Counted from the first letter of the stretch, positions 31,681 to 40,810 are shown. The stretch: DNA of 64,000 nt from an uncultured bacterium (GCA_948469375.1 CAOKLO010000007.1:1-64000); one strand, 5' to 3'. The notes: generated from the sequence alone by a model not told the origin. A program made the numbers and translations.

Positions 31681-32730
31681 TTGCGAAATTGGAATTCCTG
31701 GCGGACGATGAGCGCCCCCTTTCTCACGGGACTGGCGCTGAGCGTCGTCCTGCTGCTCATGTCCCTGACCGCCCTGGGGGACGCCCCCGGCGGCGGAGAG
31801 GCCCAGCCCACCCCAGACCTGCTCACCCTGCCCGCCGTGCCCACCCCGGCGGCGGTGCCCGAGCCCGACCCCGGCGAATGGGACAGCACACAGACCTTGC
31901 GGGTGCTGGGAGGGGACGGCCAGGTGACTGAGATGACCATGGCGGATTACCTGTGGGGGGTGACGGCGGCGGAGATGCCCGCCTCCTTTGAGGAGCAGGC
32001 CCTCCGGGCCCAGGCGGTGTGCGCCCGGACCTACAGCCTGTGGAAGCTGCGGGCAAAGAGTCACGAGACGGACGGGGCGGACATCTGCACCGATTCCTCC
32101 TGCTGCCAGGCGTACATCTCCCGGGAGGACGCCGCCCAGCGCTGGGGAGAGGGAGCGGCATCGGCCTACACGGCCAAAATTGCCTCTGCCGTGGCGGACA
32201 CCGACGGTCAGGTGCTCACCTATGAGGGCGCGCCCATCCAGGCGGTGTTCTTTTCCTCCGCCTCCGGAGCCACGGAGGATGCCGAGGCGGTGTGGGGCAG
32301 GGCCCTGCCCTATCTGGTGTCGGTGGACAGCCCCGAGGGAGAGGAGGTGCCCAATTACCGCTCCACCGTGACGCTCACCGCAGAGCAGGTGCGGAAGGTG
32401 GCTGCCGAGGCGGGCTTGGGGGCGGACCTGTCCGGGGAGCCGTCCGGCTGGTTCCAAAACCTCACCCGCACTGCCTCCGGCCGGGTGGCCGGCGTGGAGC
32501 TGGGAGGCGTTTCCCTGTCCGGCGGCGCGGCCCGAAACCTGTTCGCCCTGCGCTCCGCGTGCTTCGACATCAGCCAGGAGGACGGTGTGTTTACCTTCTC
32601 CGTCACCGGCTACGGCCACGGGGTGGGCATGAGCCAGTACGGGGCCAACGCCATGGCCCGGGAGGGCTCCGGCTGGCGGGAAATTCTGACCCACTATTAC
32701 ACCGGGACACAGCTCCAGACCGGACTGTGA
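31681..32730 (+). CDS. spoIID: Stage II sporulation protein D (peptidoglycan lytic transglycosylase)
   Basis: 349 residues from TTG 31681, chosen because GAGGTG lies six bases upstream; ATG at 31708 is the alternative. One membrane helix (about 12-32), a Pro-rich linker, then the SpoIID domain: MTMADYLWGVTAAEMPASFE with the catalytic Glu in AAEMP, and the C-terminal GYGHGVGMSQYGANAMA. In the mother cell it denudes glycans at the engulfment septum. GTATATT at about 31642 with AATAAT 14 bases on is a weak candidate for a sporulation (sigma-E-like) promoter. Confidence 0.93.
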   Translation: MRNWNSWRTMSAPFLTGLALSVVLLLMSLTALGDAPGGGEAQPTPDLLTLPAVPTPAAVPEPDPGEWDSTQTLRVLGGDGQVTEMTMADYLWGVTAAEMPASFEEQALRAQAVCARTYSLWKLRAKSHETDGADICTDSSCCQAYISREDAAQRWGEGAASAYTAKIASAVADTDGQVLTYEGAPIQAVFFSSASGATEDAEAVWGRALPYLVSVDSPEGEEVPNYRSTVTLTAEQVRKVAAEAGLGADLSGEPSGWFQNLTRTASGRVAGVELGGVSLSGGAARNLFALRSACFDISQEDGVFTFSVTGYGHGVGMSQYGANAMAREGSGWREILTHYYTGTQLQTGL

Positions 32731-32765
32731 GTTCATAAATGATTCTTTAAATTTTGCCGCAGACG

Positions 32766-32794
32766 TTGCTTTTTCCGCTTTCCTATGGTATGAT
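32766..32794 (+). promoter_or_regulatory. Promoter upstream of the LTA-synthase-like gene
   Basis: TTGCTT at 32766-32771 and TATGAT at 32789-32794 with 17-base spacer. Transcription would begin near 32801, 20 bases before the terminator-like hairpin. Confidence 0.7.
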
Positions 32795-32817
32795 TGGTGA
32801 CATCTCAGGCAGGTATT

Positions 32818-32841
32818 AAAGGGGGCGAGTCCCCCTTTTTT
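32818..32841 (+). terminator. Terminator-like attenuator in the leader of the LTA-synthase-like gene
   Basis: AAAGGGGG-cgagt-CCCCCTTTTTT, inside the leader, 31 bases before the start codon. It is either the spoIID terminator or an attenuator for the downstream gene, since a promoter lies between it and spoIID. Confidence 0.7.
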
Positions 32842-32871
32842 CCTCCATATTCACATAGGAAGTGACCGCTG

Positions 32872-34989
32872 ATGAATTCCCTTTACGCCGGCTCCACAGG
32901 CTACACCGGCCGCCGGAACGTGGACGGGCCGCTGGCGTCCACCCTCTTTTTTCCCCTTGCCGTTCTCTACCATGAGCTGCTCCTGCGGGCCTTTAACCGG
33001 GATACGGCCTTTTTTGACCTGGCCTTGCTGCGCACGGTGCTGTTTTCCATTGCGGCGGGGCTGGTCATTGCCCTCATTTTGGACCTGCTGCCCTGGAAGA
33101 AGGCCGGACGCATTGCCGGAGGCGTGTTGCTGGGCCTGGGAACCGTCCTGTTTTGCGTGGAGCGGGGGTGCCGCGCTACCTTCGGCGTCTATTACGGCAT
33201 TGCCTTTATGAGCGAGATGGCGGGGGACGTGGTGGGCGACTTCGGCTCAATGGTGGTTTCGGCGGTGGTGGGGCTCATCCCCTTCATTCTGCTGTCCCTC
33301 GTGCCGCTGGCGGCGTTTATCCCCTTGCGCAGGCGCGTCGTCCCCGACCAGGGAAACGAGATGCCCATCCGCATTATCTTGGCCGCAGTGCTGGTGGCCT
33401 GCCAGCTCACCGCCTATCTGATGTCCACCCTGATGCCGGTGAAAAGCTATTATACCTATGATTTCAACGTGAACACCGCCATTCCCCAGTTCGGTCTGCT
33501 GACCTCGGCGCGGCTGGAGCTGAAATACGCTGTGACAGGCATCCCCAACGCCCCGCTGGACGCATTTTTGGACAATCCGGTGCCCTCTCCCACCCCCAGT
33601 TTGGAGGAGAGCGCGCCGCCTGACGGCTCCCAGCGCCCCGTTCCCTCCGGCCCCAATGTGCTGGACATCGACTTTGAGGCCCTGGCGGAAGCGGAGACAA
33701 ACGAGACAATCAAGGGGATGCACCAGTATTTTGCCAGCCTGACCCCCTCCGAGAAAAATGAGTACACCGGGATGTTTGCGGGCAAAAACCTGATCCTCCT
33801 CACGGCGGAGGCCTTCTCCCCCGCCGCTGTCGACAAGGAGCTCACCCCCACGCTGTATCAGCTCACCCACGAGGGCTTTGTGTTCAGCAACTTCTACCAG
33901 CCCGACTGGACCATGTCCACCACCGGCGGAGAATTCTCCGTCACCACCGGGGTCATCCCCAACTGGGTGACGGGGGGCAGAGCGCCCAATGTCAGCGCCG
34001 ACCGCTCCATGCCCATCACGCTGGCCCACCTGTTTGCCCCCTTGGGGTACAGCACCCCCGCCTGGCACAACCATACCTACACCTATTATGGCCGGGACGG
34101 CTATCTCAGCAACTTCGGTTATGACTATAAGGGCATCGGCAACGGTCTGGAGATGACGGAGAGCGTCGCCAACAGATATTGGCCCGAATCCGACCTGGAG
34201 ATGATGGAGGAGACGGTTGACAGCTATATCGACGACTATGTGAACAACGGCACTCCCTTCCACGCCTATTACATGACCGTCAGCGGCCACGGCGGGTACA
34301 CCTGGGCCGGAAACGACATGTCCGCGAGGCACCGGGCGGAGGTGGAGGCCAAATATCCCGACCTGTCCGAGCCCTGTCAGGCGTATCTGGCCTGCAATAT
34401 CGAGCTTGACCTGGCGCTGGAATATCTGGTGGACAAGCTGGAGGCGGCGGGTATCGCCGACGACACCCTCATTGTTATGACCGGGGACCATTACCCGTAC
34501 CTGCTGGCGAAGGAGGACGAACCGGACTACTACAACGAGCTGCGGGGCTTTGAGGACACGGAAAACGTCACCTCCCGCTACCGCAACGCCCTGCTCATGT
34601 GGTCCGGGTGCATTGAGGAGCCCATTGAGGTGGACACACCCTGCTCCTCCATCGACATCGTGCCCACCATCTGCAACCTGTATGGGCTGGAGTACGACTC
34701 CCGACTCTATTCCGGCCGGGATATCTTCGCCGCCAACTATGAGGCGGACCAGTATTCCAACTGTATGCCCCTGGTGGTGTTTGCCAACAACAAAAGCCAG
34801 GGCAACAGCTGGATTACCGCCGCAGGCACCTACGAATGCTCCACCGGAGAATTCACTCCCAACGAGGGCATCGAGGTGGATGAGGACTATGTCGCCCGCG
34901 TCAAGCGGCTGGTAGCCGCCAAGGTAAACTACTCCAAGCTGATCGTCCAGGAGGATTATTACAGGTACGTGTTCCCGGACGCAGAGTAA
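32872..34989 (+). CDS. LTA synthase family membrane sulfatase/phosphotransferase
   Basis: 705 residues. Five N-terminal membrane helices (about 20-190) precede an extracytoplasmic alkaline-phosphatase-fold domain. NLILLTAEAFSP carries the first metal ligand and the nucleophilic Thr lies in MSTTGGEFSVTTG. Later signatures are WHNHTYTYYGRDGYL, MTVSGHGGYTW and MTGDHYPY. LtaS-type enzymes move glycerol phosphate from phosphatidylglycerol onto lipoteichoic acid. Whether this one makes LTA or modifies another glycan cannot be told. AAGTGA is a weak ribosome site. Confidence 0.9.
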   Translation: MNSLYAGSTGYTGRRNVDGPLASTLFFPLAVLYHELLLRAFNRDTAFFDLALLRTVLFSIAAGLVIALILDLLPWKKAGRIAGGVLLGLGTVLFCVERGCRATFGVYYGIAFMSEMAGDVVGDFGSMVVSAVVGLIPFILLSLVPLAAFIPLRRRVVPDQGNEMPIRIILAAVLVACQLTAYLMSTLMPVKSYYTYDFNVNTAIPQFGLLTSARLELKYAVTGIPNAPLDAFLDNPVPSPTPSLEESAPPDGSQRPVPSGPNVLDIDFEALAEAETNETIKGMHQYFASLTPSEKNEYTGMFAGKNLILLTAEAFSPAAVDKELTPTLYQLTHEGFVFSNFYQPDWTMSTTGGEFSVTTGVIPNWVTGGRAPNVSADRSMPITLAHLFAPLGYSTPAWHNHTYTYYGRDGYLSNFGYDYKGIGNGLEMTESVANRYWPESDLEMMEETVDSYIDDYVNNGTPFHAYYMTVSGHGGYTWAGNDMSARHRAEVEAKYPDLSEPCQAYLACNIELDLALEYLVDKLEAAGIADDTLIVMTGDHYPYLLAKEDEPDYYNELRGFEDTENVTSRYRNALLMWSGCIEEPIEVDTPCSSIDIVPTICNLYGLEYDSRLYSGRDIFAANYEADQYSNCMPLVVFANNKSQGNSWITAAGTYECSTGEFTPNEGIEVDEDYVARVKRLVAAKVNYSKLIVQEDYYRYVFPDAE

Positions 34990-34994
34990 AGCGA

Positions 34995-35030
34995 AGCGGC
35001 CCGGCGGAGGTTCCCGCCGGGCCGCTTTTA
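34995..35030. terminator. Bidirectional terminator
   Basis: AGCGGCCCGGCGG / CCGCCGGGCCGCT with TTTTA, between the LTA-synthase-like gene (+) and the lipid kinase gene (-). Confidence 0.9.
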
Positions 35031-35942
35031 TTCCGCTTGCTCGGGTGTGCCGCAGACCATTGTAATGGCCCGCGGCAGATTTTTGATGTGGGTGACGGCC
35101 TGCTCCCCGCCGAATTCGCCGTCCACCGTCCAGGCCACGGGCTGGCCGCAGGCAAACGTGATATCTCCGCTGGAAAAGCCCACGACGGCCCCATCCTCAC
35201 TGATTTCCAGGGTGGTGAGGGCGGTAAGGATGGACTGCCAGTCCTTGCCGTTTTTGGGCTGGCGGATCAGGATCACTTCAAACCGCCCGTCGTCCAGCAA
35301 TACCTTGTCCCGGGGCAGATTCACCAGGCCGCCTACCGATACGGTGTTGCCCACCATGCCGTAGATGAAATCCCCCTCCACCTCATGGCCCTCGGCGGAG
35401 GTCACCCTCATGTGGAAGCTGGGGATGCTGGCCAGCTTGCCCATCCCCTCCAGCACGTAGGCGAAATGCCCCAGCAGGTTCTTGTTCACCTGGGGAGTGG
35501 AATAGGACACGTCGGTAAACAGCCCGAAGGCGGCCACATAGGTAAAGGGATTGTCCTCCGCCATGCCCACGTCGATGGCCCGGGGAACGCCTGCGCCCGC
35601 CGCCTCGGCCAGCCCCGGCGGGGTTTTGGGCAGCTCCAGGGTGCGGGAGAAATCGTTGGTGGTGCCCGCTGGAATGTAACCCAAAATGGGCCGCTGCTCC
35701 CGGGGCAGCTCCAGAATCCCGCGCACGGTTTCGTTCAGGGTGCCGTCTCCGCCGCAGCACACCACCCGGTCAAAGCTCGGTCCCAGATCCCGGGCGGCGG
35801 CGGTGGCGTCTCCCCGCTCTTGGGTGGGGTGGACGGTGATTTCATAGCCCTGGCGGGCGAATACCTCCAGCACGTCGGACAGGTTGATTTTGGCGGTTTT
35901 CCGTCCGGCGGCGGGATTGTAGATGTACAGTAATTTTTTCAT
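35028..35942 (-). CDS. YegS/DgkB-type lipid kinase, paralogue 1
   Basis: 304 residues. The DAGK catalytic fold shows KLLYIYNPAAGR at the N-terminus, the nucleotide-binding CCGGDGTLNETVRG near 60-73 and the GIPAGTTNDFSR-type motif as GYIPAGTTNDFSRTLELP. It phosphorylates diacylglycerol or a related lipid. It is the convergent neighbour of the LTA-synthase-like gene; LTA synthesis releases diacylglycerol that such a kinase recycles, so a functional link is plausible. A second paralogue lies at 40847-41758. Confidence 0.9.
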   Translation of the reverse strand: MKKLLYIYNPAAGRKTAKINLSDVLEVFARQGYEITVHPTQERGDATAAARDLGPSFDRVVCCGGDGTLNETVRGILELPREQRPILGYIPAGTTNDFSRTLELPKTPPGLAEAAGAGVPRAIDVGMAEDNPFTYVAAFGLFTDVSYSTPQVNKNLLGHFAYVLEGMGKLASIPSFHMRVTSAEGHEVEGDFIYGMVGNTVSVGGLVNLPRDKVLLDDGRFEVILIRQPKNGKDWQSILTALTTLEISEDGAVVGFSSGDITFACGQPVAWTVDGEFGGEQAVTHIKNLPRAITMVCGTPEQAE

Positions 35943-35993
35943 GGCAGGTCACACTCCGCGCACCACCCGGCGGATGGTGAATGATTAGAGAGT

Positions 35994-36022
35994 ATTATAG
36001 CCAAAACCGGGCCGGAATACAA
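35994..36022 (-). promoter_or_regulatory. Promoter of lipid kinase paralogue 1
   Basis: On the reverse strand TTGTAT (36022-36017) and TATAAT (35999-35994), 17-base spacer. Confidence 0.85.
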
Positions 36023-36046
36023 TGAACAATCTGTAAAACCCTGCTC

Positions 36047-36075
36047 TTGCCAGAAAAGAAGCCTGACGGTATAAT
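36047..36075 (+). promoter_or_regulatory. Sigma-A promoter of azlCD
   Basis: TTGCCA at 36047-36052 and TATAAT at 36070-36075, 17-base spacer. It implies a leader of about 175 bases before azlC. Confidence 0.85.
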
Positions 36076-36108
36076 CATTATGCCAATATCTGTGTGTTTA
36101 CCTTAAAT

Positions 36109-36250
36109 TGTCACGCTGCGCCTGTTCGCAACGCGCGGTTTCGCTGCGGCTCGGACAAAATCCAGCCCCGCTTCGCGGGCCTTGGTTTTTTGCCCTCGCT
36201 CCGTTCCATCCGCGCTGCTCGCAACAGCTCCGCGCTTCTTCCGAGGATGT
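36109..36250 (+). repeat. Hairpin-rich leader element before azlC
   Basis: The untranslated leader contains CCCGC-ttc-GCGGG followed by a TTTTTT run (36185-36190), and several GC-rich complementary blocks. It resembles in style the structured gaps at 13672-13770 and 18539-18641. It may be a mobile palindromic element or an attenuator. Confidence 0.45.
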
Positions 36251-36257
36251 GACCCAA

Positions 36258-36977
36258 ATGAACCGAAAATCCCTGACCGCCGCCTTTCCCCACACCGTGC
36301 CGGTGCTCATGGGCTACCTGTCCATTGGCATCGTGTTCGGCTGGATGCTGTCGGCGGCGGGCTTTGTCCCCACCTGGGCGGCCATTATGTCAGTGACCAT
36401 CTACGCGGGCAGCGGCCAATACCTGGGGGTGCAGCTGCTGGCCGACGCCTCCCCGCTGGCGGACGCGGCCTTTTTCACCCTGGTGCTCAACTTCCGGCAT
36501 CTGGTCTACGGCCTGTCCATGCTGGAAAAGTTCCAGGGGATGGGCTGGAGAAAGCTGTACATGATCTTTTCCCTCACCGACGAGACTTACGCGCTGCTGG
36601 CCGGCGTCCAGGCTCCAGAGGGGGTGGACGAAAAGGACTTTTATTTCACCATCGCCTTGCTGGACCACCTGTACTGGATTGCTGGATCGGTAATCGGCGC
36701 AGTCGCGGGGGTGCTTGTCACCATCAACACGGAGGGCATCGATTTTGCTATGACGGCCCTGTTCTTGGTCATCGCTGTGGAGCAGTGGCAGTCCAACGCC
36801 CGCCACGCCCCGGTGTTCCTGGGGGCGGCGGGTACGCTGGCCTGTCTGCTGGTCTTTGGGCCGGACAACGGGCGGTTCCTCATCCCCGCCCTGGTCATTT
36901 TGGTGGCGGGCCTGCTGCTGCTGCGCCCCAGGCTGGAGGGGCCGGAGGCCCTGCCGGAAGGAGGCGGGGCGCAGTGA
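36258..36977 (+). CDS. azlC: AzlC-family branched-chain amino acid exporter subunit
   Basis: 239 residues from ATG 36258; longer frames start inside the structured leader. Five to seven helices, with the family motifs GWMLSAAGFVPTWAAIMS, YAGSGQYLGVQ and LVLNFRHLVYGLSM. With AzlD it forms a two-component exporter of branched-chain amino acids or analogues such as azaleucine. It overlaps azlD by four bases (GTGA). Confidence 0.93.
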   Translation: MNRKSLTAAFPHTVPVLMGYLSIGIVFGWMLSAAGFVPTWAAIMSVTIYAGSGQYLGVQLLADASPLADAAFFTLVLNFRHLVYGLSMLEKFQGMGWRKLYMIFSLTDETYALLAGVQAPEGVDEKDFYFTIALLDHLYWIAGSVIGAVAGVLVTINTEGIDFAMTALFLVIAVEQWQSNARHAPVFLGAAGTLACLLVFGPDNGRFLIPALVILVAGLLLLRPRLEGPEALPEGGGAQ

Positions 36978-37300
36978 CTACCCTGGAAATCGCCGCCCTG
37001 GTGGCGGTGATGGCGGTGGTGACGTTCCTCACCCGGGCGCTGCCCTTCCTGCTGTTCGGGCGGGGCGGTGAGCCGCCGAAGGTGGTGCTCTACCTGGGCA
37101 GGTTCCTGCCTCCGGCGGTGATCGCCATGCTCATCGTGTACTGCTACCGCAGCACCAGCTTTGCCCGGCCCGACGGCTGGGCTCCCGGCCTCATCGCCGG
37201 ACTGGCGGTGGTGGGCCTCCACGTCTGGAAAAAGAACAACATGCTGTCCATCGTGGGGGGGACTATCCTTTACATGGTGCTGGTCCAGGCGGTTTTTTGA
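36974..37300 (+). CDS. azlD: AzlD-family branched-chain amino acid exporter subunit
   Basis: 108 residues from GTG 36974, with four hydrophobic helices: VAVMAVVTFLTRALPFLLF, LGRFLPPAVIAMLIVYCY, GLIAGLAVVGLHVWKK and MLSIVGGTILYMVLVQ. The FLTRALPFLLF opening is diagnostic. It is the small partner of AzlC. Confidence 0.93.
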   Translation: MTTLEIAALVAVMAVVTFLTRALPFLLFGRGGEPPKVVLYLGRFLPPAVIAMLIVYCYRSTSFARPDGWAPGLIAGLAVVGLHVWKKNNMLSIVGGTILYMVLVQAVF

Positions 37301-37313
37301 AGCGGAGCCGCGC

Positions 37314-38273
37314 TTACCAGAATAGCCCACGGTCGGACCGGGCGTCCAGCACGTCCAGCATGGCGGACAGCATTTCCGCCGCCTGGGCGTGAGTCAGGGG
37401 CTTGTACAGGTCGGAGCTGCTGTTGAGGACGGACACCGCCTCCATGTTCACCACGGACTGGTAGGCCCAGGCGGGGGCCGTTTCCGCCGAGAAGGTGGAG
37501 CTTGCCGCGGCCACGTCTCCGGTGGCCAGCAGGCGGTCGATGATGACGGCGGCCTCGGCCTGGGTGACGGGGCTGCTGGGGTCGAACACGGTCTGGCCCG
37601 CCTCGTTGCGGGAGCCCTCCACAGTACCCACCACCAGGGCGGCGGACACATAGCCCTTGGCCCAGGCGGAAATATCGCCGTCGTCATAGAAGCCGGTGAG
37701 GGACACGTCGGACAGCGGGGCCTTGCCCGCAGCGGTCATGGCCATCGTCAGAAACTCCTCCCGGGTAAAGGCGCTGTCCGGGTCAAAGCAGTACAGGCTG
37801 CCCACCCGGCGTCCGGTGTACACCCCCGCCTCGGCCAGATGAAGGGCGGCGTAGTGGGAGGGGTCGCCGCTCATGTCGGAGTAGGCCACGGTGGTGGACT
37901 GCTTTTGAATGGTGACCTTTACCGTAGCGGGCTTGGACGTGTTGCCCTTGGCGTCAATGGCGATATAAGTGAAGGTGTCCTTGCCCTTCTTGCCCTCATA
38001 GGGGGTGTAGGTGAAGGCGGCAGGGTCGTTTTCATCCACCGCCACCTGGCCCCGGGCGGGGCTGTCCACCACCTGGAAGGTGACCAGGTCGCCTTCCGGG
38101 TCCACGGCGGCAAAGCGGCTGACAATGGCCACTCCCTTGTAGGTGGTGAGGGTCAGGTCCTCCGCGATGGGGGCGGCGTTTTCCACGTCGGCGGTGGAGG
38201 TGGTCAGCGCCATCGCCGGGACGCACAGGGCCCCGGCCAGACAGAGGGAAAGTATCATGATTCTGGTTTTCAA
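37314..38273 (-). CDS. Secreted cadherin-like / SLH-domain protein
   Basis: 319 residues. A signal peptide (MKTRIMILSLCLAGALCV, cut after AMA) is followed by a tandem-95/cadherin-like beta domain (about 33-120: AVDPEGDLVTFQVVDSPARG, FTYIAIDAKGN). Two to three S-layer-homology repeats follow (about 130-310, e.g. FDPDSAFTREEFLTMAM and FDPSSPVTQAEAAVIIDRLL). SLH repeats bind pyruvylated secondary wall polymer, so it is displayed on the cell surface. AAAGGAGG precedes its ATG. It is read separately from rodA, whose terminator lies between. Confidence 0.88.
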   Translation of the reverse strand: MKTRIMILSLCLAGALCVPAMALTTSTADVENAAPIAEDLTLTTYKGVAIVSRFAAVDPEGDLVTFQVVDSPARGQVAVDENDPAAFTYTPYEGKKGKDTFTYIAIDAKGNTSKPATVKVTIQKQSTTVAYSDMSGDPSHYAALHLAEAGVYTGRRVGSLYCFDPDSAFTREEFLTMAMTAAGKAPLSDVSLTGFYDDGDISAWAKGYVSAALVVGTVEGSRNEAGQTVFDPSSPVTQAEAAVIIDRLLATGDVAAASSTFSAETAPAWAYQSVVNMEAVSVLNSSSDLYKPLTHAQAAEMLSAMLDVLDARSDRGLFW

Positions 38274-38321
38274 AGGGAAAGCCTCCTTTGTATGAGTATG
38301 GGACTAGCATATACCAAAGGA

Positions 38322-38358
38322 GAAAAAATATGCGGGCGCTTCCAGTCGGAGCGCCCGC
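38322..38358 (-). terminator. Terminator of the rodA/ftsW-type gene
   Basis: Reverse-strand stem GCGGGCGCT / AGCGCCCGC with tail ATATTTTTTC. Confidence 0.85.
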
Positions 38359-38366
38359 GAAAATTT

Positions 38367-39560
38367 TTACAGTTGACTTCGGTCCGCCAGCCAGCTGGGC
38401 AGTGGCCGCATTTTGATGCCGGATACCAGCCCCATGGCGATGAACAGCGTCAGGGTGGACGACCCGCCGTAGCTGAAGAAGGGCAGGGTCAGGCCGATAA
38501 CCGGCCCTACGTACAGGTTCATAGCCACGTTGATGATGGTCTGGATCATGAGCATGGCGGCTACGCCCATAGCGATATAGGCGGACATATAGCTTTTAGC
38601 CCGGCGGGACACCCAGATGCACCGCAGTATGATGGCCAGCAGGATCAGCAGCACCGCGCAGCAGCCGATGAGGCCGAATTCCTCCCCGCACACGGCAAAA
38701 ATGTTGTCGGTGTGCCGCACGGGCAGGTCGGTGGAGTAGGGGGAATGGGTCAGCTTGCCCTTGAGCCAGCCCTGACCGGTAAGCTTTCCCGAGCCGATGG
38801 CCATCAGGGAGTGGCTCTGCTGCCAGCCGATGCCCTGGGGGTCGATCTCGTTGCCCATGACGTGCTCCACCACCACCCGGAAACGCATGATGCGGTAATC
38901 CGTCCAGTATTTGGTGCGGGGAAGGATAAAATTCCACAGGAAAAGCACCGCGCCCACCATGGGCGCACCCAGGCCGATGAACCACCACTTGCTCACCCCG
39001 GCCACCCAGGCCATGGCCACAAAAATGAACAGGTACACCAGCGCCACGCCATAGTCGCCAGACAGCACCATCAGCAGTCCGGCAAACACGCAGGTCAGTA
39101 TCCCGTATTTGACGATGGAGGAAAAGCGGCCCAGCCCCTTAGGGCGCTCCTTGTTGATGAGCCAGGCCAGTACCACGATATAGGACAGCTTGGCAATCTC
39201 CCCAGGCTGGAAGCCGAAGTACTTTCCGATGACGGGGAGAAACACCCAGCTCCGGTTGCCGGTGCCGTCGTCCTCCCCCCAGGGAATGATGGTCAGGATG
39301 GCTGCAATGCCCAGCAGCAGGAACACCCACCACCACTTCTCCATCAGATATTCGATGTCGATGAAGGTGACCCACACATAGGCCGCAATGCCCAGGCAGA
39401 TGAAGAACGCCTGCTTGGCGGTGTTGTTTTGCAGGACCTCCCGGTACTGGGTGGCGCTGTAGATGAGCACCAGGCCCATAAGGCTGGCTATGATACACAA
39501 AGAGAGGAGAAGCACGTCTCCCTTTTCAAAAAATTCCTTGAGTGTGCGTGTGGGCCGCAA
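38367..39560 (-). CDS. rodA: FtsW/RodA/SpoVE-family peptidoglycan glycosyltransferase
   Basis: 397 residues with ten hydrophobic helices. SEDS motifs: SGDYGVALVYLFIF, QQSHSLMAIGSGKLTGQGW, the active-site Asp in LPVRHTDNIFAVCGEE, and the C-terminal LPFFSYGGSS. It polymerises lipid II with a partner transpeptidase. The HTD(N/F)IFA form favours RodA over FtsW, but a sporulation SpoVE role is possible. No partner PBP is adjacent. Confidence 0.87.
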   Translation of the reverse strand: MRPTRTLKEFFEKGDVLLLSLCIIASLMGLVLIYSATQYREVLQNNTAKQAFFICLGIAAYVWVTFIDIEYLMEKWWWVFLLLGIAAILTIIPWGEDDGTGNRSWVFLPVIGKYFGFQPGEIAKLSYIVVLAWLINKERPKGLGRFSSIVKYGILTCVFAGLLMVLSGDYGVALVYLFIFVAMAWVAGVSKWWFIGLGAPMVGAVLFLWNFILPRTKYWTDYRIMRFRVVVEHVMGNEIDPQGIGWQQSHSLMAIGSGKLTGQGWLKGKLTHSPYSTDLPVRHTDNIFAVCGEEFGLIGCCAVLLILLAIILRCIWVSRRAKSYMSAYIAMGVAAMLMIQTIINVAMNLYVGPVIGLTLPFFSYGGSSTLTLFIAMGLVSGIKMRPLPSWLADRSQL

Positions 39561-39678
39561 GACGGGACCTCCTTCCCGGTGAAAACTGCAAATTAGTATA
39601 GCACAATTGGCGGGAATATGCTATACTGTTCTGAACAAGTTTTGAAAAACTTAACTTATGACGGGAAGTGACCGCAAT

Positions 39679-40104
39679 ATGGAATTTGTCACCCACAGCC
39701 GGGAGGAGACGGAGTCGGTGGGGGCGCGGCTGGCGGACGCCCTCACTGAAGGCCGGGTGGTGGCCTTCACCGGCGACCTGGGGGCGGGCAAGACCGCCTT
39801 TGTGTCCGGCATGGCCCGCTCACTGGGGGTGGAGGAGCGGGTGACCAGCCCCACCTTTACCATCGTCAACGAGTACGAGGGGGGGCGGCTGCCCCTGTTT
39901 CACTTTGACATGTACCGTCTGGACAGCGCCGACGAGCTGTTCCACATCGGCTGGGAGGACTACCTGGCCCGGGGCGGCGTGTGCGCCGTGGAGTGGAGCG
40001 AGAACGTGGCCGAGGCCATCGAGGCTGACGCCGTCCGGGTGTCCATCGTCCGGGGGGACGGGGACGACGACCGGATGATTACCATCGAGGGGGTGGACCT
40101 GTGA
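39679..40104 (+). CDS. tsaE: tRNA threonylcarbamoyladenosine biosynthesis ATPase
   Basis: 141 residues from ATG 39679 (GGAAGTGA upstream; ATG 39658 is too close to that site). P-loop GDLGAGKT (32-39), then the [11 protein letters not shown] and FHFDMYRL motifs of the YjeE family. It drives the TsaB-TsaD complex in making t6A37 of ANN-decoding tRNAs. It overlaps tsaB by four bases (GTGA). TATACT at about 39620 is a likely -10. Confidence 0.95.
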   Translation: MEFVTHSREETESVGARLADALTEGRVVAFTGDLGAGKTAFVSGMARSLGVEERVTSPTFTIVNEYEGGRLPLFHFDMYRLDSADELFHIGWEDYLARGGVCAVEWSENVAEAIEADAVRVSIVRGDGDDDRMITIEGVDL

Positions 40105-40808
40105 AGATCATCGCGCTGGAGAGCTCGGCCGTCACAGCGTCCGTGGCGGTGACGCAGGAGGATAAACTGCTGGCCCAGTCCTTCCAGAACAGCGGGTTGA
40201 CCCACTCCGCCACCCTGATGCCCATGGTGGCGGACCTGCTGAAAAACACCGGCCTGACCCTGGACGAGATGGACGTGGTGGCGGTGGCGGCGGGGCCGGG
40301 GTCCTTTACCGGCGTGCGCATCGGCGTGGCGGCGGCTAAGGGGCTGGCCTGGCCGGGGGACAAGCCCTGTGCCCCCTGCTCCACCCTGGAGTCCATGGCC
40401 TGGCAGTGCGCCCATGTGGGCGGGGAGATCTGCGCCGCCATGGACGCCCGGCGCAATCAGGTGTACTGCGCCCGCTTCCTGGCCGAAAACGGGGAATTGA
40501 CCCGCCTTACCGAGGACCGGGCCATAGGGCTGGACCAGCTGGCGGAGGAGGTCCGTGCCTCCGGGAGGCCCCAGACTCTGGTGGGGGACGGCGCGGCCTT
40601 GGCGCAAAGGGCGCTGGAGGCGGAGGGCCTGCCCTGCGCGCTCATGCCGCCCCATCTGCGCTATCAGACCGCCTGGGGCGTGGCCCGGGCCGCCCTGCGG
40701 CTGGCCCGGGAGGACAAGCTGGTGTCCGCCGCCGCCATGGCCCCCAGCTATCACCGGCTCAGCCAGGCCGAGCGGGAGCGGCTGGAGCGTTTGGGCAAAA
40801 CAGAATAG
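40101..40808 (+). CDS. tsaB: tRNA threonylcarbamoyladenosine biosynthesis dimerisation protein
   Basis: 235 residues from GTG 40101. Truncated ASKHA fold: IIALESSAVTASVAV at the start, then VVAVAAGPGSFTGVRIGVAAAKGLAW, the family hallmark. It supports TsaD in t6A formation. Unlike many Firmicutes, no rimI or tsaD follows; the next gene is convergent. Confidence 0.95.
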   Translation: MKIIALESSAVTASVAVTQEDKLLAQSFQNSGLTHSATLMPMVADLLKNTGLTLDEMDVVAVAAGPGSFTGVRIGVAAAKGLAWPGDKPCAPCSTLESMAWQCAHVGGEICAAMDARRNQVYCARFLAENGELTRLTEDRAIGLDQLAEEVRASGRPQTLVGDGAALAQRALEAEGLPCALMPPHLRYQTAWGVARAALRLAREDKLVSAAAMAPSYHRLSQAERERLERLGKTE

Positions 40809-40810
40809 AG

